Below are positions 23,307 through 33,200 of a stretch of DNA of 64,000 bases, one piece after another. Made by a program: the position numbers and the translations under genes. The notes under the pieces are model-generated. The model did not search any database and was not told the origin of the DNA. It saw only the letters and a program-made list of their open reading frames with translations. Source of the DNA: Streptomyces sp. S4.7. GTDB taxonomy: Bacteria > Actinomycetota > Actinomycetes > Streptomycetales > Streptomycetaceae. The first letter of the stretch is position 1, and each line of letters begins with the position of its first letter. Where the stretch lies: contig NZ_CP048397.1 of the NCBI RefSeq assembly GCF_010384365.1, positions 1-64,000 of the forward strand, in the 5' to 3' direction.

Positions 23307-24854
23307 ATGGCGATTCCAGAACCGGATGAGGCGTCTTGCCCTCCGGGCCCCAGGCGAGATCTAGTCGAAGCGTTTCATGCGCTCTACAGACAAGCGGGAA
23401 CCCCTGGTACCCGCAGTATGTCCAGGAAGATTGGTGAGGCAGATGAGTCACGTGCTCCTGTCAGCCACGAGACGCTCGCCAAGTTACTGCGTGGAGAGGC
23501 CGTGCCCTCCTGGGCCCGGGTAGAGGCCGCCGTCCGCTATCTCGCCAGCCTGTCGGTGCACCGTCCAGATCCCGATGTGACAGTGAGGAATTTCCACGCC
23601 CTTTGGGAAGCCGTCCAGTACGGCCTGCCCGGGCCCATGGAAAGCGGGGCATCGGGATCAGGTACACACGATGTTTTTGTTGATGTTGCCGAACAGCGAT
23701 ATCAGAAAGAGATTTCAGAGACCAAGCAGACAACCGAAAATCCGAATTCGGACAGTAGGCCATCGGACCTATCATGGACCGTCAAGCAGCTCCAGGTCGA
23801 TATTTTGCAGCTTCGGCGACGACAGGAACAATTCACAAAGGGAGGGCTGGCGACGCAGGTTGTATTGAATGTTTTGCAAGGAGGGTGCAGTTACCCGCTG
23901 GCCACTTTGACCGGTCACGCCAAAGCGGTCACCTCGCTGGCATTTTCGTGCGACGGACGCTATCTGGCATCCGGCAGCAACGATCACGAGATCCGACTCT
24001 GGGACACATCCACTCACGATCAGATCGATCTACCTCTTAGGGGTCATGCGGGCAGGGTCACCTCCGTGTCGTTCTCACCCCAAGACAGCAGGCTGCTCGG
24101 CACAGGCAGCTATGACGGCACGATACGGCTATGGGACTGCGATATCAGACAGCAGCGCGGGCCTTCCATCAGCACCGCGACGGTTTGGTCGCTGGCGTTC
24201 TCGCCCGATGGCGAAGTGCTGGCTGCGGCTGTAGGGCCGCATACTAAAGTCGTGCTATGGAATGTTGAGACTTGCGAGTCCATTGGTGTGCCGCTGCCGA
24301 CGAAGTTCAACAAGCGAGGCCCCGTCAGGATAGCTTTCTCCCCCGATAGCAAAATGATCGCCGCAACAGGCATGAATTCGTCGCATGTCGGATTTTGGGA
24401 GTCCTCAACGCAGCATGCCGTCGGCGACACACTGCAAGGCCCCGCCTATTATAGAAACTCGCTGTGGTCACTCCTAAACCGTGGCATTCCCGCAGGTTTC
24501 CATGCAATTGACTATTCACGCGATAGCTCATACGTTGCAACTGGTGGAGATGACCGGACGGTGCGCCTTTGGGATCCCGTCACCCGTGTACAGATAGGAA
24601 AACCCCTTACAGGACACTCCAGACGAATTACAAGCGTCGCATTCTCTAACGAAGGGCTACTTGCCTCGGCGAGCCGGGATAAGACAGTTCGGCTATGGAA
24701 CCCGGTCACCCGCGAATGTGTCGGGTATCCTCTCGTCGGACACACGAAGGCAGTCACAACCCTGGCGTTCTCGCCAGACGGTCGGATCCTAGCGACCGGT
24801 AGCGAAGACCAGACCGTGCGGCTATGGGTCCTACCCCCTCTCGGCAAGAGATGA
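23307..24854 (+). CDS. HTH-like plus seven-bladed WD40 protein
   Basis: 515 residues from ATG 23307. Residues 1-90 hold the actinomycete helix-turn-helix-like domain seen in front of many NACHT, TPR or WD40 regulators (DLVEAFHALYRQAGTPGTRS, VSHETLAKLLRGEAVPSWAR). A linker with a coiled part (VKQLQVDILQLRRRQEQF) leads to seven WD40 repeats from about residue 195: GHAKAVTSLAFSCDGRYLAS, GHAGRVTSVSFSPQDSRLLG, then ATVWSLAFSPDG, GPVRIAFSPDSK, FHAIDYSRDSSYVATG, GHSRRITSVAFSNEGLLASA and GHTKAVTTLAFSPDGRILAT, most ending in xRLWD or xRLWN. One full propeller is therefore present, and no NTPase domain lies between. The coding GC is visibly lower than that of its neighbours, which suggests transfer. 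A small peptide gene is divergent at 23129. Role unknown; such proteins act as scaffolds or sensors. Confidence 0.75.
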   Translation: MAIPEPDEASCPPGPRRDLVEAFHALYRQAGTPGTRSMSRKIGEADESRAPVSHETLAKLLRGEAVPSWARVEAAVRYLASLSVHRPDPDVTVRNFHALWEAVQYGLPGPMESGASGSGTHDVFVDVAEQRYQKEISETKQTTENPNSDSRPSDLSWTVKQLQVDILQLRRRQEQFTKGGLATQVVLNVLQGGCSYPLATLTGHAKAVTSLAFSCDGRYLASGSNDHEIRLWDTSTHDQIDLPLRGHAGRVTSVSFSPQDSRLLGTGSYDGTIRLWDCDIRQQRGPSISTATVWSLAFSPDGEVLAAAVGPHTKVVLWNVETCESIGVPLPTKFNKRGPVRIAFSPDSKMIAATGMNSSHVGFWESSTQHAVGDTLQGPAYYRNSLWSLLNRGIPAGFHAIDYSRDSSYVATGGDDRTVRLWDPVTRVQIGKPLTGHSRRITSVAFSNEGLLASASRDKTVRLWNPVTRECVGYPLVGHTKAVTTLAFSPDGRILATGSEDQTVRLWVLPPLGKR

Positions 24855-24914
24855 CCCAATTCCACCCAGAGTCCAACGGTTGCTGCCCATACGTTCCGGC
24901 GCGGGTCGAGAGCA

Positions 24915-25254
24915 TTACAACCCGTCTCGGCGGCTGATGTCGGCGGCGTAGGCGGCCCAGTCCCCGCCTGATGCCTGCTGCCACTGGACGGCCACTTTGA
25001 TGTGGACCCCGAGCATCCGGGCGAGGATCGCGGCGGGGACTTCGGTGGCGAGGGTGAACAGCGCGGTGGAGCGGTCCTGCCTCGGCTGAATCCCGATCTT
25101 GTGGAGGCGCTGGCCGATCCGGTCGTCGCCGAGGGGGTGCCCTGGGCGTCCTCCGGGGAAAAGCCAGCGGATGTCGTCGGGGGTGCCGATCTTGGCTTTG
25201 CCGCGGCGGGTCGCGACGAGTTCGAGGACGAGGCCGGCCAGCGGCACGGGAAGG
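24915..25254 (-). pseudogene. C-terminal fragment of a tyrosine-integrase-like gene
   Basis: Reading leftwards from the IS256 edge: LPVPLAGLVLELVATRRGKA, DDIRWLFPGGRPGHPLGDDR, IGQRLHKIGIQPRQDRSTAL and AAILARMLGVHIKVAVQWQQ, ending AAYAADISRRDGL at 24915. The pattern is that of the C-terminal catalytic half of the unusual Streptomyces integrase family, although a clear Arg-His-x-x-Arg plus Tyr set is not visible. It is cut at 25254 by the IS256 insertion, and the upstream part is not found across the IS. Confidence 0.45.
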
Positions 25255-26635
25255 GGGACTGTAAAACGTTCGGTGTAACTCCCGATCATGGAAGATGCAT
25301 CGATGACCAGCAACAACGTGACCGAGGCCGAGACCGTCGAGCCGTCTCAGGCCGTGGTGCCGAAGTCCATGGACGACCGGCTGATCGACGAGCTCGTGAG
25401 TCGGGCCCAGGCCGAGGGCCTGCAGCTGACCGGCGAGGGCGGGCTGCTCCAGCAGCTGACCAAGCGGCTCCTGGAGTCCGCTCTCGAGGGCGAGATCACT
25501 GACCACCTGGGCTATGACAAGCATGATCCCGCCGGGAAGAACGGCGGCAACAGCCGCAACGGCACCCGCACCAAAACCGTGCTCACCGACGTCGGCCCGG
25601 TGGAGATAACTGCGCCCCGCGACCGCGAGGGCTCCTTCGAACCGAAGATCGTCAAGAAGCGCCATAAGCGCTTGTCCGGCGTCGACGAGATGGTCATCTC
25701 ACTCGCGGCAAAGGGCCTGACCACCGGTGAGGTCCAAGCCCACCTGGCCGAGGTATACGGCGCCGACGTGTCGCGCCAGACGATCTCCACGATCACCGAC
25801 AAGGTCCTCGAAGGCATGGCCGAATGGCAAAACCGGCCCCTGGACGCCGTCTACCCGGTGGTCTTCATCGACGCCATCCACGTGAAGATCCGCGACGGCG
25901 CGGTCGCCAATCGGCCCATCTACGTGGCCCTGGCCGTCACGACCGAGGGTCGGCGGGACATCCTCGGGCTGTGGGCCGGCGACGGCGGCGAGGGCGCCAA
26001 GCACTGGATGCACATCCTCACCGAGATCAAGAACCGCGGCGTGAACGACATCCTCATGCTGGTCTGCGACGGGCTCAAGGGCCTGCCCGACGCAGTCGAG
26101 ACCGTCTGGCCCCGCACCGTCGTGCAGACGTGCGTGGTCCACCTGCTGCGGAACTCCTTCCGCTATGCAGCCCGCCAGGACTGGGACAAGATCGCCAAAC
26201 TCCTCAAGCCCGTCTACACCGCGGCGACCGAGGAGGCCGCACTCGAGCGGTTCGCGGAGTTCGCCGACGCGTGGGGCAAAGAATATCCGGCGATCGTCCG
26301 GCTCTGGGAGAACGCCTGGGAGGAGTTCACTCCCTTCCTCCGCTTCGACACCGAGATCCGCCGCATCGTCTGCACCACGAACGCGATCGAGTCCGTCAAC
26401 GCGCGGATCCGACGGGCGGTCAAGGCCCGCGGCCACTTCCCGAATGAGCAGGCCGCCCCGAAGTGCGTCTACATGGCGATCATGTCCCTGGACCCGACCG
26501 GCAAGGGTCAGGCCCGCTGGACCATGCGCTGGAAGACCGCCCTGAACGCCTTCGACATCACCTTCGACGGCCGACTCTCCGCAGCCCGCCAGTAACCCTC
26601 AACAACCCGAGATACACCGTTCGTTTGACAGACCC
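25255..26635 (+). mobile_element. IS256-family insertion sequence
   Basis: Ends related by inversion: GGGACTGTAAAACGTTCGGTGTA on the left and, inverted, GGGTCTGTCAAACGAACGGTGTA on the right, around an intact transposase. The IS separates an integrase-like fragment on its left from an unrelated plus-strand fragment on its right. Confidence 0.82.
25288..26595 (+). CDS. IS256-family mutator transposase
   Basis: 435 residues (ATG 25288; ATG 25303 is also possible). Standard IS256 layout: an N-terminal region with LTKRLLESALEGEITDHLGY, the first Asp in YPVVFIDAIHVKIRD, the second in ILMLVCDGLKGLPDAVE, the CVVHLLRNSF block, and the Glu in RRIVCTTNAIESVNARIRRA. Full length and no frame break, so probably active. 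Confidence 0.93.
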   Translation: MEDASMTSNNVTEAETVEPSQAVVPKSMDDRLIDELVSRAQAEGLQLTGEGGLLQQLTKRLLESALEGEITDHLGYDKHDPAGKNGGNSRNGTRTKTVLTDVGPVEITAPRDREGSFEPKIVKKRHKRLSGVDEMVISLAAKGLTTGEVQAHLAEVYGADVSRQTISTITDKVLEGMAEWQNRPLDAVYPVVFIDAIHVKIRDGAVANRPIYVALAVTTEGRRDILGLWAGDGGEGAKHWMHILTEIKNRGVNDILMLVCDGLKGLPDAVETVWPRTVVQTCVVHLLRNSFRYAARQDWDKIAKLLKPVYTAATEEAALERFAEFADAWGKEYPAIVRLWENAWEEFTPFLRFDTEIRRIVCTTNAIESVNARIRRAVKARGHFPNEQAAPKCVYMAIMSLDPTGKGQARWTMRWKTALNAFDITFDGRLSAARQ

Positions 26636-26870
26636 AAGCCCGGCTGCTCGCTCTCCAGTGCGCGCTGCGCACCGACAGTCGCGGGCGAACACACCTGCCC
26701 GCCGGGCTCCTGCGCGGTATGCGCCTGCGCGACAACCCCGCCCCGTGGCAGGAACTCGAAGCGGCCCGCTGGCTGCACTCAGCAGACAAAGCGCCCCGCG
26801 ATTACGCCCTCACCGTTCAACTCCTCGACCCCGGCGTCCTCAACCAGGCCCCCACCCGCACCGACCGGCA
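26636..26870 (+). pseudogene. Fragment right of IS256
   Basis: From the IS edge the frame ARLLALQCALRTDSRGRTHL, PAGLLRGMRLRDNPAPWQEL and EAARWLHSADKAPRDYALTV continues to about 26870 and then loses codon bias. It has no start. It looks like part of a helical DNA-binding or accessory protein of a mobile unit; family not recognised. Confidence 0.35.
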
Positions 26871-27032
26871 CCAAGCATCAGCGAAGAGGTGCACTGGGCA
26901 CCAGCCCTGCCCGCCCTTCACACATCCCGGGCACAGGCCGGCGTGTGACGTGAGGCGGCAGACTTCACAGGACTCACCAGCGAGAACATATACGAAGAAA
27001 GTGCGTGCCCGTCGACAGAGTTCACGCGAGCT
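26871..27032. other. Intergenic, no gene seen
   Basis: Low-information sequence between the fragment right of IS256 and the DyP peroxidase stop. The open frames here are short and lack homology-like text. Confidence 0.35.
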
Positions 27033-28106
27033 CTAACTGAGGGCATCGATCCACGCGTCGCCGGGCGGAGGTACGAAGAAGTACCCACCGCCGGTCGTGA
27101 GGACGTACTTCGCCAGTGCCTCACCCTCGAGCCGTTTCTGGACAGCCTCGAATCCCTTGGCCAGGTCCCGCTGGTAACAGTTGAAGATGATGCCGGTGTC
27201 ACCATCGCCCCGGTCGTAGCTGTAACTACGGCGCACGAGTTGGGGCGGATTGCGGCGATCAGGGGCAGCAAGCCGCACGTGCGAGTCGAGCGGGGTCCGC
27301 CGACCCTTCGGGTCAGCCGCGAAATTCGGCTCCTCACCAACAGGCGCCCCGTCCTGCCACCTCCCGTCACGCCGCCGTCCCATGATCCGCTCCTGCTCGT
27401 CCACAGAATCCTTGTCCCACAACTCCGTCGCGAACCGAATCACCCGAACAACCTGATACCTCCCTCCGACAGCCCACTCCGGCTCACCCTGCCCCTCCCG
27501 CACAAGAACCCGGTCAGCGACCTCACCCTCGGACTCCGGATTCCCAAACCCCTCCGTGAAGTGAAACGGGTTACGGGCAGGCCCCCGGCCACCCTCGACA
27601 CGATTCTCCGCCCGGAACCCGTCAATGGCCCAACGAACGGCCCAACCCACCTTGTCGGCAACAGCCTTGACACTCTCCACAGCCTTCCGCACCGCAGCGG
27701 TGTCCTCCCCCGCGACCCACACAAGAAGGTCACCGTGCGACAGCGCGGGATCAAGCAGATCCCCGAGGAGGGACGGCATCACTTTCAACTGCCGCGGCGC
27801 CTGGACTTCTGCGCCCTCGAAAAGGGCCGCCCCCGCCCCGAAGGTCACCAAAATCCGATCCCCGCCAATGGTCCGCACACCCCGAACTAACGCCTTCACT
27901 GCGCGCCCACGATCGAGCACTACTATTCCTACGCAACGCTCTGGCAGCTCGGCCCCCACAACGGCAAGCCTGCCATGTGCAGTTGCCGCTCCAAAGCTGT
28001 TCTCCGCCTCCGACGAGCCACTCCTCAGGTTTGCTGCGACCACGCCTCCTCCTACGAGACCCAGTCCGGCCGCCGACCCTGAAACCACTACCGTTCTACG
28101 CCGCAC
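27033..28106 (-). CDS. TAT-exported DyP-type heme peroxidase
   Basis: 357 residues from GTG 28106, chosen because AGGAGG lies seven bases upstream. A twin-arginine signal opens the protein (VRRRTVVVSGSAAGLGLVGG), so it is exported folded with heme. Family marks are the heme-ligand block LDSHVRLAAP (proximal His), the distal segment NPFHFTEGFGNPE where the catalytic GxxDG motif sits, and the C-terminal GIIFNCYQRDLAKGFEAVQK. In the distal motif the usual Asp is replaced by Glu and the first Gly by His (HFTEG). DyP enzymes oxidise phenolics and dyes or liberate iron with peroxide. It begins 25 bases after the stop of the candidate RHS immunity gene, so the two may be co-transcribed. Confidence 0.82.
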   Translation of the reverse strand: MRRRTVVVSGSAAGLGLVGGGVVAANLRSGSSEAENSFGAATAHGRLAVVGAELPERCVGIVVLDRGRAVKALVRGVRTIGGDRILVTFGAGAALFEGAEVQAPRQLKVMPSLLGDLLDPALSHGDLLVWVAGEDTAAVRKAVESVKAVADKVGWAVRWAIDGFRAENRVEGGRGPARNPFHFTEGFGNPESEGEVADRVLVREGQGEPEWAVGGRYQVVRVIRFATELWDKDSVDEQERIMGRRRDGRWQDGAPVGEEPNFAADPKGRRTPLDSHVRLAAPDRRNPPQLVRRSYSYDRGDGDTGIIFNCYQRDLAKGFEAVQKRLEGEALAKYVLTTGGGYFFVPPPGDAWIDALS

Positions 28107-28131
28107 TCGGTCCTCCTGACTTCGACCGTGC

Positions 28132-28527
28132 TCACTCGGCAGTGATACGAAGAACGACGCTCTGCGCCATCTGTGGATCGTCAACACTGACTCTTACGCG
28201 GACTCTGGATCCGGCCACGGCGAATCGATGACAGAAGTCCTCACCCACAAGGTCCGCCACTTCGACCTCACCGTTTGGGACGTCAAATAGCCCGTCGAAG
28301 ATCCCGACAGCCGCTTCCGCACCGCCCTCCCCTAGAAGAACCGTGACATCTACGGGCCCGATGTCGGGGTGAACGACCGCGATCACCATGCAGGTCGTGT
28401 TCGCCTCAACCGGCGAATCCACCGGATCAATATCTGGAATATCTCCGTCACCACCGACCGATTCAAAGCGAAGCACTCCCCACGGGACCCCCACTCGAAA
28501 GGAAGAGGCTCCGCCTTCCGCATCCAC
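28132..28527 (-). CDS. Candidate immunity protein next to the RHS toxin
   Basis: 131 residues starting nine bases after the stop of the RHS toxin tip, the usual place for a cognate immunity gene. The text is acidic and strand-rich (VGVPWGVLRFESVGGDGDIP, MVIAVVHPDIGPVDVTVLLG, RVRVRVSVDDPQMAQSVVLR) with no signal peptide, as expected for a cytoplasmic inhibitor. No named immunity family is recognised. The coding GC falls slightly here, as in many toxin-immunity cassettes. Function is inferred from position. Confidence 0.5.
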   Translation of the reverse strand: MDAEGGASSFRVGVPWGVLRFESVGGDGDIPDIDPVDSPVEANTTCMVIAVVHPDIGPVDVTVLLGEGGAEAAVGIFDGLFDVPNGEVEVADLVGEDFCHRFAVAGSRVRVRVSVDDPQMAQSVVLRITAE

Positions 28528-28536
28528 CAGTTACCC

Positions 28537-29020
28537 CTAGAAGTCTGTGTACGGATTAATTTTGTCGCGTATGAACTGCGCGGCCGCAATGCCCTGTTGA
28601 GAACTACACCTTCGACAGTGCGGGAACAATTGCTGCGGTACCGATTTATCCACGAATGTCAACACAGGCTGATGATCTTTAACCCAAGTCCCATTCGGGT
28701 ACCCCGAGTTCATGGCGCCGCATGCATGGCAGCCGAATTTATTGCCGAGCTTATTGATGTCAACTATTTCTGTGCTATTGAATGCACGCGACTGGTTGCG
28801 CGCATCGATCGAACCACCCGCATACTTGCCAGGATAGAAGAGCTTACATGCATCACCATATCCACCCTTTTTACCGCCTATGTTATGGGCGAGTACTGGA
28901 GTGTCACCCGCCAGCACATAATAGGTGTGGAGGTCGTTAACAGTGAGGTTGTAGACGGTCGTTGACTTGGTTTGGCGGGCGATGGCCGTGATCTGGACCC
29001 AGGTTCCGGTGCTGGTCTGG
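28537..29020 (-). pseudogene. RHS toxin tip: Hint remnant plus HNH/EndoVII-like nuclease domain
   Basis: In a frame different from the RHS core, the text begins LQTSTGTWVQITAIARQTKS, then TTVYNLTVNDLHTYYVLAGD and TPVLAHNIGG: the last part of the intein-like (Hint) pretoxin domain, after which the toxin is normally released. The toxin proper (about 110 residues) has two CxxC pairs (GCHACG and HCRRCS) with a DHQP motif between them, the arrangement of treble-clef HNH/endonuclease VII nucleases, and ends at 28537. The junction to the RHS core lacks the front of the Hint domain and changes frame, so this tip cannot be made as one chain with the core. The immunity candidate follows directly. Confidence 0.55.
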
Positions 29021-30278
29021 AGCCGTTGACCTTCCGGCCGGAGAGGCGCTGGCCCAGCCAGTCCAGGCCCGCCTCTCCCAGGCCACCGATCACGCAGCCG
29101 GCCAGCATCGGGCTGTTGCCTGTCGGGTCGGTGTAGGTCGTCGGGGAGCTGAGCGCGTACTGGTAGAGGTTGGTGCCGCCCGCGTGGCCGATCGGGTCCT
29201 GGGAGATGAAGCGGCCGGACTCGGGGTCGTAGTAGCGGTTGCGGTAGTGGAGCAGGCCCGTGCCGTCGGACTCGCGGCCGGTGAAGGTGTACGGGTTGGT
29301 CGACGCCGCCCCGGACGTCGTCGGTTGGCCGTACGGGTCGTACGTGTAGCTCGTCGCGACCGTGCCGTCCGCGTTCGCCAGGCCCACCACCGTGCCCAAC
29401 GCGTCCGTCAGATAGACCTGCGTCGCGCCCTTCTCCGTGCGGGTCAGGTACTGGTCCAGGCCCGACGTCGCGACCGTGGCCGACGTCTCGCCCGAACCAT
29501 CCTGTTCCACCAGCGGGTTCGAGCCGTCCGTCAGGTACTTCTGGGTTGTGTCGCCCAGCTTCTTCGAACTGCGGGTGCCCAGGGGGTCGTAGGTGAACGT
29601 GCCCGTCGGGCCGTCCGCCACCGGGTCCAGGGCCGACAGTTGGCCTCGCGCGTTCCAGTCGTACGTCCGCTTGCCGTCCGACTTCAGTTGGCCGTCCGCG
29701 TCGTACGTGAAGGAACGGCCGCCCAGGGACGTGACCCTGTTGTCCTTGCCGAACACCGACCCCGTCTCGGCCGCGGGGAGTGCGACGGACACCAGACTGC
29801 CCGTCAGGCCCGTCTGGAGGCCTCGGATGTCGCGCGTGTAGGAGAGGTCACCGATGTCGGCGGTACCCCGCGCGTAGTCGATCGCCGAGATCGCGCCCGT
29901 CTTGTCGAGCGTGGTGGTGCGCGTGATGCCGCCCGGCAAACTCGCCGTCTTCTCACGGCCCACGGCATCGAGGCCGAACGTCACCTCCTGGCCGCCCGAG
30001 GTGACGGACGTCAGGATGCTGGAGGTGTCGTAACCGTAGAGCGTGGTCGTCCCGGCCGCCGTCATCTCCTTGCGGCGGTCCGCCGCGTCGTAGTCGTAGC
30101 CCACCGTGCCCGTGGGGCCCGTCACCGTCGTCAGTCGGTCGTAGGCGTCGTAGCCGAAGCTCTCGTCGCCCGCCTGGGTGTCCGTGATCGTCTTCGGCAG
30201 GTCCACCGCGTCGTACGCGTACGTCACCGTCGACTCGGCGACACCCGCCGCGTTCACGCCGTACTTGGTGTTCTTCGA
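29021..30278 (-). pseudogene. RHS core, downstream part
   Basis: Continuation of the RHS gene in the same frame after the in-frame TGA at 30279-30281. Contains YD-repeats (YAYDAVDLPKTITDTQAG, YGYDTSSILTSVTSG) and the hyperconserved core end GLLHYRNRYYDPESGRFISQ followed by DPIGHAGGTNLYQYALSSPT and TYTDPTG. Just past WLGQRLSGRKVNG the frame is lost, because a deletion joined it to the end of the Hint domain. The YD-repeat shell in intact proteins encloses the toxin. It could be translated from an internal GTG at 30257 but would lack secretion signals. Confidence 0.75.
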
Positions 30279-33200
30279 TCAGCCCAGCAGGTCGTACTCA
30301 GCCGTCGCGACCAGGCCCGAACGGCTCGTCGCCTTCGTCAGCCGACCCGCCGCGTCGTAGCCGAACAGCGCCTGCGCGCCCAGCGGGTCCGTCACCGACT
30401 TCGTACTGCCCGCGTCGTCGTACGCCCACGACGTGCTGTTCTCACGGGCGTCCGTCAGCCTGGTCAGGTTGCCGTTCTCGTCGTAGTCCAGAGCCGTCGA
30501 CCGGCCCAGCGGATCGGTGATCTTCCGCGTCTGGTTCAGCGCGTCATACGTCAGCGTCGTACGCGAACCCGCCTCGTCCATCACCACGGTCGGACGACCC
30601 GCCGCGTCCAGGAACTGACTGCCGGTACGGCCCTCCGCGTCCTTCGCCGAGACCAACTCGCGGTTGCGGTAGGTGTACTCCGTCACCGCGTCCGACGCGT
30701 CAGTGACCGTCTTGATCTGGCCGTCCGGCGTGAACGTGAAGTCGGTCTCCCTGGACTCGGGATCCCGGACCGTCCGCAGGTCACCCGCCGCGTCGTACTC
30801 GAGGATGGTGGTGTTGCCCAACGGGTCCGTGACGGAGGTGGGTTGGTCGTAAGGGCCGTTGTAGACCGTCGTACCCGACTGGCGCGCCTGTGCGGTGCCT
30901 GCGAGTTCGGTGGTTCGGGTGACGTAGCCGTTGGCGTCGTACGTCAGCTCCGTGCGCCGGCCGTACGGATCGGTCACCGCGTCGATCCGGTGCTTCGGGC
31001 CTCGGTGGTACTGCGTCGCCCGCGCCAGTGAACTCCCGTACGCCTCCGTGTCCTTGACGCCGTAGCCGTCCGTGTCGAACTCCACGCGCCGTACGGAGCC
31101 GCCCGGCTGGGTCACGTTCGCCGACGTGATCTTCCCGGCGCCAGTCTCGGTGTACGCGAACGAGTACTTCGCATCCTCGGTGAGGGTCTGCTCCTTCACC
31201 CGCCCGTCCGCGTGGAAGGTGTTCGACATATACGTGATGCCGCGTGCGTCGGTTGCCGTCTTGATCCGGTTCGACGTGCCGTCGTACGTGTATCGGCTGA
31301 CCTTGCCCGCGGGATCCTTCACCGTCTCCAGACGGCCCGCGCTGTCATAGGTGTAGGAGGTGGTGCGGCCGGTGTTGTCCTTCGCCGTGTCGACGCGGTG
31401 CTGGGTGTCGTAGGCCAGCGAGATCCACCTACCGCCGGAGGTGGTGATACGGGTGATCTCGCCGTTCTTGCCGTCCCGGCGCGTCAGCTTGATGCTGTTC
31501 CCGTGCCGGTCGCGGATCTCTTTCAGCGCCGCGTACTGCGGGAACACCCACACCGTGCCGTCCCGGAACGTCAGGTCCCAACCGCTGTTGTAGCCCTTCC
31601 AGATGATCTTCGAGCCCTGGAAGTCGGACGAGGTGTCGACCGGCTCGAACACCGCGTCCGTCCAGCCGGTCCCCGATGAGGTACGGGTGAAGTGGGTCTT
31701 GCTGCCGCCCGGCAGGTAGAGGTCGACCTCCTGCCACTGTTTCTTGGAGTGCAGGAAGGCGTTGCACGACAGGTCACGGCCGATGCCGAACGCCCGCTTC
31801 TCCTTGTCGCCCTGCCAGTAGGTACGCGTGACATCGGCCGACGCCGTCGAACCGGCGACCGCCAGGTCCGTACGGGAGTCGGTGAGCAGGCCCGTGGAGA
31901 GCTCGACCGGGTCGCCCGACAGCCAGTCGATGACGTCTTCGATCCAGGTGTCTTCCCACGGGATCAGGTCGTCGATGTTGAACATCGCGCCGTGGAAGGC
32001 CCAGACGCGGGTCTTCTTGTCGGGTATGACCTGGCGGCCGTCCGCCGAGACCTCACCCTTGCCGTAGACGTACCAGCCCTTCTTCTTCGGGTCGTAGTCC
32101 TGGAACTTGACCCGGGTGCCGGGGGCTTCGCGCGTGTAGTTCGGGTAGATGATCTGCGCGCCCTCGGGGAACACGTACGTTCCGCCCGGCTGCACGGTGA
32201 AGTAGACCGGGACGATGCCGTTCTCAGGCAGCGGGAACGGCGGCCGGTCGATCGGGATCGCCGTGATCCCCAGCTCCGTGACCGGATTCCCGTGCTCGTC
32301 ACGGACCACCGAACCCTTGGGGATACGGACTTCGAGCCCCGGGATCTTCGGGGTCTTCAGCACGACATCGGCCTTCGCCGGAGCCGCGAACCTCACCGTG
32401 TTCTTCATGTCCAGCGGTGTCATCCACACCGGGAACCCGAGATCGACCGTCCGCCCGGCCGTCGGGCTGATCCGGATGTCGTAACGGCCATAACTACGCT
32501 TCGAGTTGTTCGCACTCGCACCCTCCACCACGAGGGTGGTGGACGTGTCGGCGATACCGCTCAGCAGGAACCGGCCGCGCGCGTCCGTCTTCGACGACTT
32601 CTTGCCCACGGAGACCGTGACCTTCGCCAGCGGCTTGCCGTCGAGCTTGAGGACGCGACCGGTCAGCGCGGTGGTCTCGGGCGGGGCGCGGAGCGCGGCC
32701 GGGCCCTTGGGAACGTCGCCGCGCCGGGTCAGCCAGTCGTAGCCGGCGAGATTCCCCTTGTCCGGCTGCCACGCGTCCGGCCCGCTCGGAGTGACGCGAG
32801 CGGCGGGGGATGCGGTGTCGTCGCTGCCGGTTTTCGGTTTGTCCGCGGACCGGCTGGGGCTGTCTGCTCCGGTGATGGCCGCGGCCGCGGTCAATCCGAG
32901 GGTGTAGGTGCCGGTCTTGAGGGTGTTGGGGTCGACCGTGAGCGTGTAGGTGCCGGTGGCGGGGAGCATCGGCAGGGCGTAGGTGACGGCGGTCACGCTC
33001 ATCGAGCGCGCGTCGACCAGCCATTTGCCGTCCGGGCCGTACACCGACAATGCCCAGGCGGCGGGTGGGGTGTTCAGCCCGAGGGTGAGCTTCTGTCCCT
33101 GGGTGCCGGTGACGGTGTAGCGGCCGTTCTGGCCGGCCGTGGCGAGGGTGACGGGTTTACGCGTGCCCGTGGTGGCCAGTGCTCCGCCGTCCGCGTCGGG

